Assembly (NCBI GenBank): GCA_026419785.1
Contig: JAODTK010005922.1
Span: 124,001-188,000, forward strand
From: Sclerodactyla briareus
Lineage: Eukaryota; Echinodermata; Holothuroidea; Dendrochirotida; Sclerodactylidae
Length of the DNA: 64,000 nt
Direction: 5' to 3'
The notes beneath the pieces were generated by a model. The model did not search any database. It was not told the DNA's origin and saw nothing but the letters and a program-made list of their open reading frames with translations. Numbering within the stretch: the stretch's first letter is position 1; every line of letters starts with the position of its first letter. Position numbers and translations under genes: made by a program. Below are positions 35,996-48,227 of the stretch, in pieces.

Positions 35996-38329
35996 GTTCA
36001 ATCCGTGGATTGCACATGTAAACGGCGATGGTGATTCGGTTGACGAATGAAAACATTGTTCTCATCCTCCCACCTCACTTGATTGTATACACCAAACGTG
36101 AGGCATCGATTCTTCTTGCGTTCAATGAGCACGTTATAACACGCAGATGGGAACAATGGAAATTGTGAAGTACACATAGGCAACGGCAAGTAGCGCCATG
36201 GATTTTGGACGAATGAAGTTTGAGTCTCGCATACTATTTATTTGTAATGCACACTACTATTGGGACAGTTGTTTTATGTGTTCCGTGATTCCTAACATGG
36301 AATATTTGCCCTCTAATTTCTGTTATATTCAACCAGTTATTTGGTATGCTACTTTAAGTGTATCCCATACTTCAGAGTATAACGTCTTCACGGTTTACCA
36401 GGTAATTTATTCAGCTTCCTTGATCACATGAATCGAGCTAGGTTCTTAGGTTCTTTATCGCTAATTCCATCGGGACTCTCGGCTGCTTTAAACGCCAGTG
36501 GTTTTCATGGTCAAGAGAAACGCTCAAGGTAAACGAGGTAATCTGCTCGTTATAAGTTTCACGGTCAGGAAACGAGGCAAGACGAAAATAATTCTTGTAA
36601 ATTGGGCAATATCATGAGGGAATTTAGTTTGTTCAAATCATTCACTAAAGTGTAGAGATTATCGGGGATGCGACTAGAAAGAAGTGTGAGTGGCTTTCGA
36701 TATTTCTCTGGCAAATGCACTGAATATTTGGGAAATTCGAATGCGACAAACTACTTATTCTACGGATTCTATAATTTGAAATATCGGGACGACCCCCCCC
36801 CCCCCTCCCCCAAGAGAATAAACAGGCGATTTTTGTTATCACATGTTTTTTTATTGGACATCTCGTGTCTCCTTGAGGTAACCCGGCTGATTAACTACTT
36901 ACCCTGTTTTACCTCATATCCGTAACTTCATTCCAGTTCGATCCTACAAAGTTATTGAAATTTAAAGTTATTATTAAATTGAAGAATTACTAGCTACTAA
37001 AACAATCAAGACACTTTTGACGAAGGCCTGAATACAGACAGTAATCGTCAATTTATAACAAGTACAACAGTCGCCGAAATAAAATGCAAATCAAGCTGCG
37101 AAGTCTAGATTTGCTCTACTATTATATTTCATGACCATGCTTACATAATGGGCACTATATGTATTGCCGAAGTTTGCAATATATGCACTTTATCACGCAC
37201 TAGTTAATGCGATTCAAATAATTTGGCCTGCAGCCATAATTTGCTCAGATAGCAAGAGGAAAGCAAGACATAGTGTGTACATGTCAGGCTTCCAAATTGT
37301 CTTACCACGCTATTGTCATACCTTCAATGTGGATTTTTTCTTTGTTCTTTTTTCCACCGTACGCAAAACATCTGCGCGTGACTGGTTCAACTGGACGGTT
37401 CCAGTACAATACAGTAACACAACTTACGTACAGGCTCCTGTACATATTAAACCAATGCGCGTTCACGAAGAAATGTCAACAAATGTCATGTTCCATCCAT
37501 GGCTGTAATATCATATCGCCAAGGGTGAAGAAGGAACAACCCTTCAACAGTTTTCTGGCGACAGGACCAAGACGAAAATGACGATGTCGTGGGCATGACG
37601 TCACCCCAGTCACACTCCACTGATTCCCAATTTGGGTATTAAAAAAAACAAAACGGGCCAAGGCGTGGGAATTCCCCGACATGCGGGTGAACAGAGCGGA
37701 CGTGGGAGCACATTGCTAATTTTACGACGATGGGCCTGTGCTAAGTAGGATGATCGAGAGAACAAGATATAGGTACTCCTAAATATATAATACTAAATAT
37801 AAACTATGTTATCATGTATGTCGCAGAAATTTTTTACTAGGTTTCGGCCTGCATCCTGTTGAAAATCAATAGAAGACACGACTTTAGAAATGATTCAAAT
37901 GGCACTAAACGAAATTAGTACGAGTTAGTGTGTATGCGGATAGGAGCCTCCCGATGATCAGTGAGCAATTTGGCCCTTCATTGCACAATATCATCCATAG
38001 TTCATCACTCCTCGCCTCCATTCGACCATAGCCTTCACTTAAAGCCATCGGCTCCAACTATAAATTAGATTCATTAGCTTTCATTCACACTGTTCTGACG
38101 AATGGTTTCTTACTATATTACTGTTTAAATCTCCTTTCCGGTGTTAGGTGTGGTGATAATGTATGTATTTATGGGTATCACCAAATTCAATCATTTTTCA
38201 TTCCTTGCTGATGGCAAAAGGAATCTGTGCAGCCATATATGTGCGTATGTATGTGTGTGTCATTGTTGTGTATGTGTGTGACACCTATGTCAGCATACTA
38301 ACCGACGCAACAGGTGTCAAGTTCCAATT
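35996..38329. other. Intergenic DNA, no gene seen
   Basis: C-run at 36791-36804. A 114-codon forward frame at 37164-37508 has no recognisable domain and was not accepted. Confidence 0.45.
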
Positions 38330-38760
38330 AGGCACGTGGGTTGCTCATTTGGTGAAGATGAACTATTGCTTCAGTTCAAGGTCATCCAAGGCCACTACAG
38401 GGCAAAGTTCGAGAACTTTGTGAGCACGATATATAATGAAGGCAGGTATCTACTAAGTTTCTAACTGGTAATGTGGTTGGAATCTATGGTGAGATTGGAC
38501 CCCCTGTTTTTTTTGGTATCGGTCAGGGTCATTGAAAGTCACCATAAGGAAATTCTTCTATATCTCGGCAATTTTTTTAATGGAAAGTTTTGTTCGTCTA
38601 GGTGACCTCATTCGACCTAATGACCTTGTGACCATAATTTTGAGATAATTTTCGCTATTAAGCCTGCGTAGAATAACTGTATCAACAAGTAAAACTTCAC
38701 CTAGAGGGGTATATGTAGTTTACCCTTCTTGAATGGCTTCAAGCCTTCACGAGTTCTATT
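38330..38760. repeat. GGTCA-rich dispersed repeat
   Basis: Contains TTCAAGGTCATCCAAGGCCA, GGTCAGGGTCATTGAAAGTC and GGTGACCTCATTCGACCTAA, that is, several direct and inverted GGTCA motifs in 300 bp. The style is that of a common noncoding repeat in marine invertebrates. No second matching copy was aligned in the window. Confidence 0.45.
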
Positions 38761-39734
38761 CACAAGGATCTGCTAGCAGCAGTGGAATACAACCTTCGCT
38801 AGGCCCTTCACAACACGACTAATGATGCCTAGTGTGTGGATCACACACACGCACTGCAGACCGGTCGGAAATTCAATTAACGTTGATGTCGTTTAAATCT
38901 GCCGCGCTCAGTGCATGGCCGACAACGGTCATTGTGTGTTACGCTGTTGTGAGAGCGAGCTATGTAAGAATCCCACGCACTGGCAACGGTAGAATTTGCC
39001 AAAGCCTGTGCCCGCTCTATGGATAATTAGGATAATAACAATTTTCTAGTTTTTTTCCCGAAACTACCTTGTTAACTAAAGTTTCATATCAAGATTTTTT
39101 GTAGCCTATTTAATGACATCCATATTGGTATTTTTTAAACTTTTCATCTACGTAAATGGGCTTTCCAGACGGTTGAAACCATTTGAAACTCATGGAGATT
39201 CCTGATAGCAAAAAGTCGCATTCCGTGGGTAGAATGCAGAATCAGGATGGTCAAATCCTCCCAACGGGAGAATAACGAATTCTCCCAAACAGGAGAATCT
39301 CCGGATGTTTATGTCAGTAGGCCTAAGCGGCAGATGGATTTCGATCAACAGACCTGGGCACTAATAATAACCTAGAAAACCTTTATTCGAACGATCACCT
39401 GTATTGCTAAATAGCAAAACGTTGTTGCATACGGTGTCTGCTAATGGATAAGAAACGTGAACCTAAACGAATGATGTCTAAAGGCAACAGAAACGAATGA
39501 ATTACGGAACTTCGTCAACGTCGGGAATGAATCACACTTGTTTCGAGTGTCAACAACCACTGCCTACGTTCACATAGTGCTAGCAGAGCACGAGTAATTA
39601 GTCTTAACTTTGGAATGTGGAAGAAAAAGAAAGTGGGAACTGTTCTCCGTGATCTAATTATGACTATCCGGTCACAGTATTTCAGCGACCTATTCAGTTT
39701 TCCGCTCCAGTATAACAATAATTGTTGTGTTCTG
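38761..39734. other. Intergenic DNA, no gene seen
   Basis: A short palindromic patch at 39256-39302 repeats GGGAGAAT/ATTCTCCC. No gene. Confidence 0.5.
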
Positions 39735-39965
39735 TGTCTGCTGGAAGTTTTGTCTCATCAGATAGCCCGACGGTCAATGGCCGCCGTTCTAATGGATGTC
39801 TCTCTCGTGAAAAGTAACACGGTTATGTCAACATCTGTGTCACTGCCTAATCGAATTATTCTCCTCGCAAACATCAAGCTGGCTCTGGGAAGTCGATTCG
39901 TTGGCGCAAGTAACTTTTGCTAATCAATTACTTGCTGGTAGTACGAGGTTATTCCAGTTCACCTG
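39735..39965 (+). repeat. Dispersed repeat family X, copy 1
   Basis: Matches 51440-51665. Common phrases: CGACGGTCAATGGCCGCCGT versus CGATGGCCGATGACTGCAGC, GTGTCACTGCCTAATCGAAT versus GTGTCACTGCCTTATCGAAT, then TTTGCAAGCATCAAG versus CTCGCAAACATCAAG, and AAGTAACTTTTGCTAA versus AAGTAACTTGCGCTGA. The 102-codon frame over this copy is not kept in the other copy, so I treat it as noncoding. Confidence 0.7.
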
Positions 39966-42304
39966 TAGCAATTCCACGTTACTGCCACATGCTTCCGTTC
40001 GTTGTATATCAACCATATAGAATGTATTGATTTTCGCGTCGTGAATGTGATGACATGGGAAAATATTAGAAACATAGTCTTTGTTAAGATATTGCTGGCA
40101 GTGATTCCTGGTCAAATAGTTGTGTTCAGATGCATTTATTCACCACCCCTGTTGGGTTCCATAGTATTCGTATATTTGTTCCGTGGGCTAGGCTTATAAT
40201 CGTAGTTCCTCAAGTTCAGGAGCTGGTCCCGGGCTCTGCTGATGTATATCAGGTGGAATAAATTACAGACTAGAAACGTTTTTTAACACGTTTTTCTTAC
40301 AGTATACAACTACAAGTATTTCGGTTGTTTTTATTAGGCAGTCACGCAATAAGTTTGGGAACCTCCAGGTAAATCCCAGCCTTTAGTGTTCCCTGAATAG
40401 GCAAGAGGTTGCATTTGCGTTTCGGAAGTTAATTGGTAATTAGGTCCATTCATGAATCAGCTGTGTGACCTTATTGTGCATTATCAAAACTGTATGTGCT
40501 TTTGCTCGTGACGTTGCTTGTAACAATCAATTGGAGAGGCGGCTAGTTAATTGAGATTGATTTATGGAGGATGCCTCTATTACGGCCACTCTAATTATTG
40601 GTATGGAATATATAATAATTGATTCGGCCTTAACTCGTTTTTCTTTTCATTTTCATCAGATGGATCAACTTTTTTCAATTGATTGATTGAATGGATGCAA
40701 AACATGTGTATACATACGCATCAACACAGTCACATGGTTAGTCACCTGGCATGACACTCAGCAACGCAGAACAATTCAGGCTGTTATATCAATCTGCGTG
40801 CTTTAGAATGCGAGGTCTAGAACATCAGCGGGATACTCGTAATGCTTTGCTAACACCACTGTTTGCCACTGTGAGTTGGCAGCTTTTTTTAGCTGTAAAT
40901 GTATATTATGTACACAGTGTGACAGCGTGCAGCTCCACTAATCTGTAACAATACAGTCATGGATATCTCCCGATGCATATGGTCAAACTGATAAAGTGTT
41001 ACACGCGATACCTTTCCATTGCAATGGGATGCTTCATATTTCATCATCAATCTGCCTCAGTTTGTGTATAATGTACGACCCTCTGCCTTAGGTGAATATT
41101 CTGCGTTCCTTACGATATTCGCATTATATGATTACCTAATTCATACACGCTGGGCCTAACGCTTTTTGATACCCCTCTCACAACACATTACATGACGCCA
41201 GTTACGTTCTTATCATTGGAGTCATTGTTGTTAATATTAATCCTACCAATCTGATTAAATTTTATACCTTCTCTGTGAGTTGAAGGTTTGTGTATTCGAA
41301 TAATGTAGCCTAGACTGGGGCATCCGATTGCTGGAACATACCAACCACAATACAAATGTCATATTCATGTCGTCATGGGTGCTTTTTGCGTGACTGTGGC
41401 CATTCAACATCAAATATAGCCATATAGGGGTTTAATATGGCTAGTGGCGGATCATTGCCTTGTAATCTCAATTCAGCGACTTTAAATTAGCAGAGTTCTT
41501 CATTTATCGCTGTAATCAAACTGTCCGGTCAAGGTAGTTCTCCCTACGCGATGTGATCCTGTTCGCCTCCGTTAGTACAATCAGTACTCAAATACATTCT
41601 TAGAACTCATTTAGGTCTGACATTTCACTAGAAGCCGTATAACTTGCTGTGACTTTATTCATCGAACTTAAAGGGTAGTATATATCACTTGACATCTACC
41701 ATGTACACATGCAGTGGCCAGGTGCCTCTATTCACGTGTTGTGAACTATTCGAGGCTGATTTACTCTTCTGGGACCGACTTTTCACTGTCTCTTGTCCTC
41801 TTTATCATTACGACGAGAGACTGATATTTCCGGCGCTCGAAATCAGAACCGCGTCCAAAACAATGCAAAGCCACCTAGTCACCTTCGTACCGTATATTAT
41901 CACACAATGTAGAGGCCTACGCCAGTTTTGATGTATGTCACATAACCATGTCTCTCACACTAACGATACTAGTACAATGTGCATTATACGCGAAACACCA
42001 CTAAATCAACAGAGTACCTCCATTGACCTAGTGGTACACAGGGAAGAAGTGTGACCAAAAAAGAATAGTGGAAGTGCTATCCGGCTATTTTCTGTTAGAA
42101 TAGCTTTTTCGGGGAGGTGGTTGTGTGGTGTAAAACCTTACCTTGCAATGTACCGTAGGTTCGAGTTCGTTATCCGCCTGATGAGTCACAACTGTAGTTG
42201 AGCTCAGCTGCCAGTGATGTAAATTATATAAGGGGTAAGGTCGAGTATGGCTATAGACATGCCTGAATCGTATATGGAATTCGATGTATTGACTAGAAAT
42301 AATC
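39966..42304. other. Intergenic DNA, no gene seen
   Basis: No recognisable family. Open frames are short and without motifs. Confidence 0.5.
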
Positions 42305-42307
42305 AAA

Positions 42308-42362
42308 ATCAAGATTAATTATTAATTATTATTATGATGAATAATTATTAATTGAGATTAAT
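42308..42362. repeat. AT-rich imperfect palindrome
   Basis: TTAATTATTAATTATTATTA is followed by AATAATTATTAATT in near-inverted order around ATGATG. It can extrude as a hairpin. Function unknown. Confidence 0.6.
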
Positions 42363-42480
42363 AACTGTATCTGGACCCTTCTCGAGCGGGAACCACTGCG
42401 ATTACTTCGGCTTCCGTCACCTGGTTAAGAGACCCTGAATGCTTTTATTGGTCAATAAAGTTGGCTCTAAGGGCTGATTA

Positions 42481-42957
42481 TATGGTAGCACACCCCCATT
42501 ACACTTGGAGTACATTCGCCAGTATTTCCCTTCAAAACAAAAAAATCCTCAATTTCCCCTTTGAGGCCCGGTTATGAGGATTTATTTTTTGTCTGCTGGA
42601 TCTTAGTCTGCCCTACTCTGGAAGAGTACATTCAAAATTACAGATGATGTAAATTTGGGATGAATCTATCAGGTTTTCCTCAATTTCCCCAGCTTCCCTG
42701 TGGCCGCAGTCAGAATGGGGTTTCCCCAAGTGCCAGAGTGTCCGAAACATGTCGGCTAAATAAAAGCTGCTCCAGCTAAAAAAATCACTGGTAAAGGTAT
42801 GGTAAATTGGAAGTGCCATGATAAGGCAGTTTGCCAGCTACCAAATGGTGGGTTGCATGCCCCTGGCGCAATTTCTCACTGTTCTCTACAGAGTGGTGAA
42901 GAGGTCCTGTTTGGTGTGTAAGTCAATGGGGGAGCCTAATGGGGGTGTGCCACCATA
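42481..42957. mobile_element. MITE, 477 bp, TATGGTRGCACACCCCCATTA inverted ends
   Basis: The left end TATGGTAGCACACCCCCATT (42481-42500) is matched in inverted orientation by TAATGGGGGTGTGCCACCAT (42937-42956), with a single mismatch (A/G). The interior has no open frame of note. The flanks read GATTA on the left and TGACTG on the right, so the target-site duplication is unclear (a TA dinucleotide is possible). Superfamily not determined; Tc1/mariner-type is one option. Confidence 0.85.
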
Positions 42958-44479
42958 TGACTGTAGCTGCGGTCGACCGCTGTTAGAATGAGTACGTCTA
43001 GCGTCTTGACTGGTGGTCTGGCATTGGAATTCATTTATCGTTATGAGCCTCCGTCAAAACTGAATACGCGAAATACAAACAATATACCGGAAATGCAACT
43101 ACTATAAACTAAAACCACATCATTGACATACCAGGTATCTAGAAATCTATCCGGCTCCGGCCTGCGCAAGCTGTAAATTCTACGCTACGCCTGAGAAATA
43201 ACAACGTACCTCGATGGTGTCTATAACACCCAAGTGAAGTCTCGACCCAGCTATGTCCCGTAGTAGGTAGACAGTATTGTTGCATTATGATAATCGGTCG
43301 CCTATCGGGGTAGCTCTCTCTAAAATACTAGCTAATACTAAAGTTAATTAGGGTCTTTTCGGCAGATGTCCCATGTGCGTAATCTCTGCTCTCAATACAT
43401 ACGGAATAATGCTAATTATTGTCGTTTGGGCAGATGTTGCCCATGGAGTGTTGAATGGCGAGTGTTGTATCACATTGCGAGCAAACACGCTACAAGCAAC
43501 TCCAGGCGAAACTATGTAGTCCTATTGTTATGGAATTCAATGTTACGATCGGATACATACTAACAGTGGTAATCCCACTCAGGCCTTGCGAAAGTAGGCT
43601 ATTTGGCTCCCGGATTGGGCGAGCCACGAAGAGTGTCTTCAACGAGGCAGAGGAAGGCGCAGGAACGCATACACGCATACAACTGCTCATAATTATCCAT
43701 CTAAGGCTATGCAATCATCACAATGTACATATTTTGTGTGATTAAACTGTTACAATGACGTTTCGGTAATGTATCCTTTTTTTAAATGTTTTACAGTTTT
43801 ATTACTTACAGAAAAAAAAAATATATTCAACTAATGTTCGCATCGGAAGGTATTTTCTGTTCCGTCAACACAAGGCCGTGTTTATCGGAGCACTGTGGTA
43901 TAACGTCAGTAATCGACGACCGTGCCTATAACACAGTAGGCAATGCTATTGTAGAATGTACGGTGAAATACTGGCAGCAGAACCGCTACAGTAGTCCTCT
44001 GGGGTCGACATAGGTCTGATAACCTTTTAAAATGTAATCTAGTGCTCCCTTGTGTCATGTACAGAGAACCCATTCTAGTTCAAATAGTATCATCCGTTGT
44101 GAAAATGGGAAAGTTGTGTACAATAATATATATACTGTCCACAACGAGATAGTGCATTAACATATTTGTTCTTGTGTGCTTTCATAAGTTATCAGTAATC
44201 AGTCGGTTTACTGTTCTTCGAACTTTATAGTTTTTAAAGTTTCGAGCAGGGAAAAGGATCAGGGTTAATCGGAAGAGAAACCGGGGCAGAAAATAACAAT
44301 AAGAGTGGTTCATTGGGATGATTGCGGCTTCGAAGCAAACACCATCTACAGTGTAGGCATTTACGTAACTCATATTGGATACCGTAGGCCTATTAAACGA
44401 AAATCACTCAGTGACGCAATCGACAGTCATTGATATGTAGCATCCTATGTAGCCTTAGGCTCGCCTAGTTACTGAGTAG
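42958..44479. other. Intergenic DNA, small duplication only
   Basis: GGCAGATGT-C/TG-CCCATG occurs twice about 73 bp apart (43360 and 43430), hinting at a small old duplication. No gene. Confidence 0.5.
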
Positions 44480-44830
44480 CTACAAGAGTAGTCTCTCGTA
44501 ATCTCTGGATTGCTGTCCACGCACAACCGTCCCGGCGTAGTCGAGGTCCGATTACTAGTATCGTTTTGTAACCATGTGTGAAGCCATTAAGCTCACATCG
44601 GTCAGGTTACTAATCTATCGAATCCCTCTTCACTCTAATGAGTCTTGTTATTTGGAATGGTCTCCCTTGTATATTATTCCCAAATAGAGCCTGATCTTCT
44701 TGCACTAACATTAACCATTTACGTCTCTAATGAGCTGATTCCAGTAAGGCTGCACGGTCCTTCATATCAGCGGTGTTAGATATCGTACAATTTGCGGGCC
44801 TGGAAGTATCAGACCTCTCCATTGACTGAG
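44480..44830 (+). repeat. Dispersed repeat family Y, copy 1
   Basis: Matches 57465-57790 in order and orientation: GTCAGGTTACTAATC versus GTCAGTTACTGATCC, CTTCACTCTAATGAG versus CCTCACTCTAATGAG, AGCTGATTCCAGTAAGGCT versus AGCTGATTCCCTCGAGGCT, and GGTGTTAGATATCGTA versus GGTGTTGTCAGACATCATA. Old and diverged. No coding frame is shared. Confidence 0.65.
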
Positions 44831-45273
44831 CATGAGCTGAAAATGTCTTTGAAATTCGCCCTAGTTCAGTGCATAGGAAGCTGGAATGGATAATCCATTA
44901 GACGTCAGTGAGGGACTAGAACACTGTTACGTTGTGATCTTGGAGGATATGAGCCCTGAGAATTCAGTGAACACTAGAAGTCATTGGGCAGGGATGCTAT
45001 TGGGGTACGTAGAGTTCTGTCTTATATGCAGCGACAATGAAGCAAATTGAACCTTTGCGCGCGCCATGGGATCAGATTCAAAGACTCAGCACACGTTGCT
45101 AACGAATGTTTGAGAATAACCTGCTTGAAATTGTCTGGCGGAACCTTCCAATATCCGTGCCAATAACACCCTCAAATGCAGTATTTCAATAGTAATGATC
45201 TATGGATATTATTATTCGCATCGAGCTGCTTGTGACTCGCAATTTACCTGAATACTGCAACACCATGAGGTAC
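44831..45273. other. Spacer, no gene seen
   Basis: No recognisable element. Confidence 0.5.
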
Positions 45274-45325
45274 ATACATACATACATACATACTACATAC
45301 ATACATACATACATACATACATACA

Positions 45326-45356
<31 letters not shown>

Positions 45357-45381
45357 CATACATACATGCATGCATGCATAC
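45274..45381. repeat. (ATAC)n tetranucleotide microsatellite
   Basis: About 108 bp of ATAC with two one-base slips, ending in three TGCA-containing units. Frames across it (Tyr/Ile/His or Cys/Met/Tyr repeats) are not genes. Confidence 0.97.
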
Positions 45382-46321
45382 ATTGTCATAAAGTATAGGT
45401 ACAACAGTTATTAGATGACTGGATGACTTGTATGGACGTGTCATATCAGTTTGGTGAAAACAAAATGATTCATGGCATTGGTATCCCTTGTTTATCATCG
45501 GTATAATATGCTGGACATAAAACATTGCATTCCGAAAAAGCTATGCAAGGTAGATTTATTTATAAGGGGTTCTCATTGTGAATGGTTCGCTTTCGTTTCC
45601 CCTCATCTCATTCTCTGATTTCACAGGATCACGCCGTACAGTCACAACATGCAATACACGTGTGTTACGACATACACACATTGATCATTCAAATAATGAT
45701 TACTGTCACGGAATGCTGTCCTATGATCCTCGTATTTCATGATATTACGTGGTTTGTCGTATTTTTTAGCTTTTGTGAGAACTAATTCACCTGTGATTTT
45801 TTATTCCATATGATTTGATTTCTACGGGTTAAGTAAGCCATCAAGGCTCTTCAAGGAACACTTGCCGTATTGATCGTGGGTGGGCACCGGCAAAAACTCG
45901 CCTTCCCCTATCGACTAGTGTTCGAATAATATTGAGGCAAGAGTGTAAACAATTCCAACCTGCTCCCAGGACTGCAATCTTACGAACAGACGATCAGTGA
46001 TCACAGGATCCGACCAATTTCTCAGAACATGGAGGAGAGGAAGTTCAAATTCAACTTGGCTGCTCCCAGTATGTTTTCACTAGAAATTCGGATTACCCTA
46101 ATAAATAGTCTTCTGTGTAACGAAAGTTCGTAGTGGCAATTTATCTGACTGCTCATAATTCACTTCAAGGACTGTTCGAAGTCCTGAAAAAACCCTTTGA
46201 GCTGTCACAAGAACCGTCTAGGATGATGACCTTGATTCAGATCCTAATCTCATTTCTGAACTCGGAGTACCTTGAACTATTGGGGTGTTGTTTAATACAG
46301 TTGCCAGTATCTCTGTACAGA

Positions 46322-46323
<2 letters not shown>
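45382..46323. other. Spacer, no gene seen
   Basis: No recognisable gene or repeat up to the poly(A) run. Confidence 0.5.

Positions 46324-46359
<36 letters not shown>
46324..46359. repeat. Poly(A) run, 36 bp
   Basis: Pure A run immediately after CAGAATA. It could be the tail of a retroposed sequence, but the upstream 300 bp shows no family I recognise and AATAAA sits too close to be a normal signal. Confidence 0.9.
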
Positions 46360-46360
<1 letters not shown>

Positions 46361-46685
46361 ATTTATGTGAGGGAGTGAGAGGGCAGCCCTAATTGACTCC
46401 TCTAGATATATTGAGGAATGACGACAAGAAACCCATTTACATACACAGGCTGACGCATTAGAATGAAGAGGGCGAACCAACAGGCTAAAATGTTTTCCGA
46501 AATGGAAGAAAGCCTAACTGTAGAATACGAACACCCAGTCACTTGACTATGGCAGCAAATTTCTTCCACATACTCATTTTTGTGTCATAGATACTGTTAA
46601 TAGAATGTTGTTTTGAGTATCATGACTCGATTGCAGCTGTCAAGTGTTGGCGGCGAAAAACCTATTTCGATAGGTACTAGTTAGT

Positions 46686-46731
46686 CCAATGCAGGTTTCG
46701 CTTTTTCAACATATGTTACTTTCATCAGGAA
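46686..46731 (-). other. Hammerhead-like core, Penelope-like element motif (copy 1)
   Basis: Minus strand: CCTGATGAAAGTAACATATG, then TTGAAAAAGCGAAACCTGCA. It has the CUGANGA and CGAAA boxes of a hammerhead with a palindromic AACATATGTT in the stem II position. Boxes of this kind are known near the ends of Penelope-like elements. Stem III and the cleavage site cannot be drawn, so a catalytic ribozyme is not claimed. Confidence 0.35.
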
Positions 46732-47428
46732 GACACCTAGAACATCTGGGACAACTGGAACATCGTTCCTTGATGAAACCCGGAGTACATTGCTAAAAGT
46801 ATGGTTAGAACTCAAGTTCAATATTGTGCCCATATAAGTCTACCACCACGCGCGCGAGTATTATAACGTTTAGTTTGATATGGTTTACCGCGATTTACAA
46901 ACCCTGTTGTTATTGAGGTTGAATACCATGAAAAGACTGGGACAATCTCTGAAGAACATCAAAAAGTTGATTAAAGCATGCACATTCCAACATTTTATTT
47001 GGTGAACGGCTCTAATGGGACTGATAGAGAGCAGGATATTGATTGTGGTAATGAGCAGTGGACATTCGAATCATGTAATAAACAGGGAACGAGGCAATGA
47101 GTCACACGTTACTCAGGAAACCACTTGGATGTGTGAATATTTCATGTGAGCTTTATCACCATTTGTATTATCCGCAAATAAAAAGTGGTTAAGAGCTAGA
47201 AGGGGATGTGTGAAACTGTGAGAGGATCAGATACATTACTTCAAGTCGAGACATGGACGTTGGCCCAGATGGAGATAAGGCATCCACACTCTCAGACGGC
47301 CGGATGTACAATATGTCTCGATGCCTGATATAATCACTGTCAATTAAATTATTTCTTCTTTGTCGCGTTCACATTTGCACCGGCCGGTTTGCAATGGGCT
47401 GCCACATGCCGCGCACCAAAAAAAAAAT
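46732..47428. other. Spacer, no gene seen
   Basis: No recognisable gene. Confidence 0.5.
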
Positions 47429-47591
47429 CAGGGTCGGATCCAGGATTTTCCACCTCAACCTACCCCCTAACCCCCTACGCCCTACCGAGCGTCTATATAC
47501 CTTCTCATTCCACTTTATTGGGGGCAATTTTTCTCGTTTTTTCATCTCATCTCCCCGAAGAAAAAAAAAATCTGGAATCCGCGTCGCCCTG
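47429..47591. mobile_element. hAT-like MITE, 163 bp
   Basis: The left end CAGGGTCGGATCCAGGATTT is mirrored by AAATCTGGAATCCGCGTCGC CCTG at the right (47569-47591): both ends start CAGGG and share the GGAT(T)CCAG core. CAGGG termini are typical of hAT elements. No 8-bp target duplication is readable. No coding capacity. Confidence 0.6.
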
Positions 47592-48227
47592 AGTGACCGA
47601 TCGGAGATATCAGAACCTCACCCACCTCTCTGTCAGAACTGCATTTTTTCAATATATCTTCATTGGATTCAATTTTGCCCTCAATTTTTGTTGTTGTGTA
47701 GACCTAACAAGGCGCCAAGTGCTGCATGAAATCTCTCAGTTTTGGCATGGAAAATGTTGCTATTACAATTAAGGTTGGATATAGATAGCCCGCCGTGTCA
47801 CGAGGCCTCCGTCGAGGTATGTACATTTGTGCGCATAACGTACCCACTCAGGCTCCATGACGGGAAGGGGGAGGCATCCTGATAGGGTGCATGCATGAGC
47901 GGCTATCATGGGAGGCGTCACCGCTCCTACTTTGGTTTAGAGGGACGCTAGCGCATTTCGTTCCCAAATTTTGACCCAGCTGCTATTTCGCTTGTACTGT
48001 ATTCGACATATTCGCAGGTTCAATGACTGCTTACTGACCACGCGATGTCTTCACTGCTTTTCATTGTTGCCCATCCGCCTCATCTTCATAGGACCGCGGT
48101 GCAAACTATATAAGTTCAAGTGTATAAGAATCCACCAGGGCTATATAGCTTCATCCACCCCACAAAGACTGCACTTGGGCCTCTTCTAATGTTTCCACTC
48201 GGTGAAGGGTCAATACCAATTGGCGTA
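47592..48227. other. Spacer, no gene seen
   Basis: No recognisable element. Confidence 0.5.

Noticed and set aside
37164-37508. 114-codon forward frame
   Set aside because: No recognisable domain; overlapped by another open frame, as expected by chance.
46324-46359. Processed pseudogene tail
   Set aside because: Poly(A) present but no recognisable upstream coding sequence or flanking duplication.
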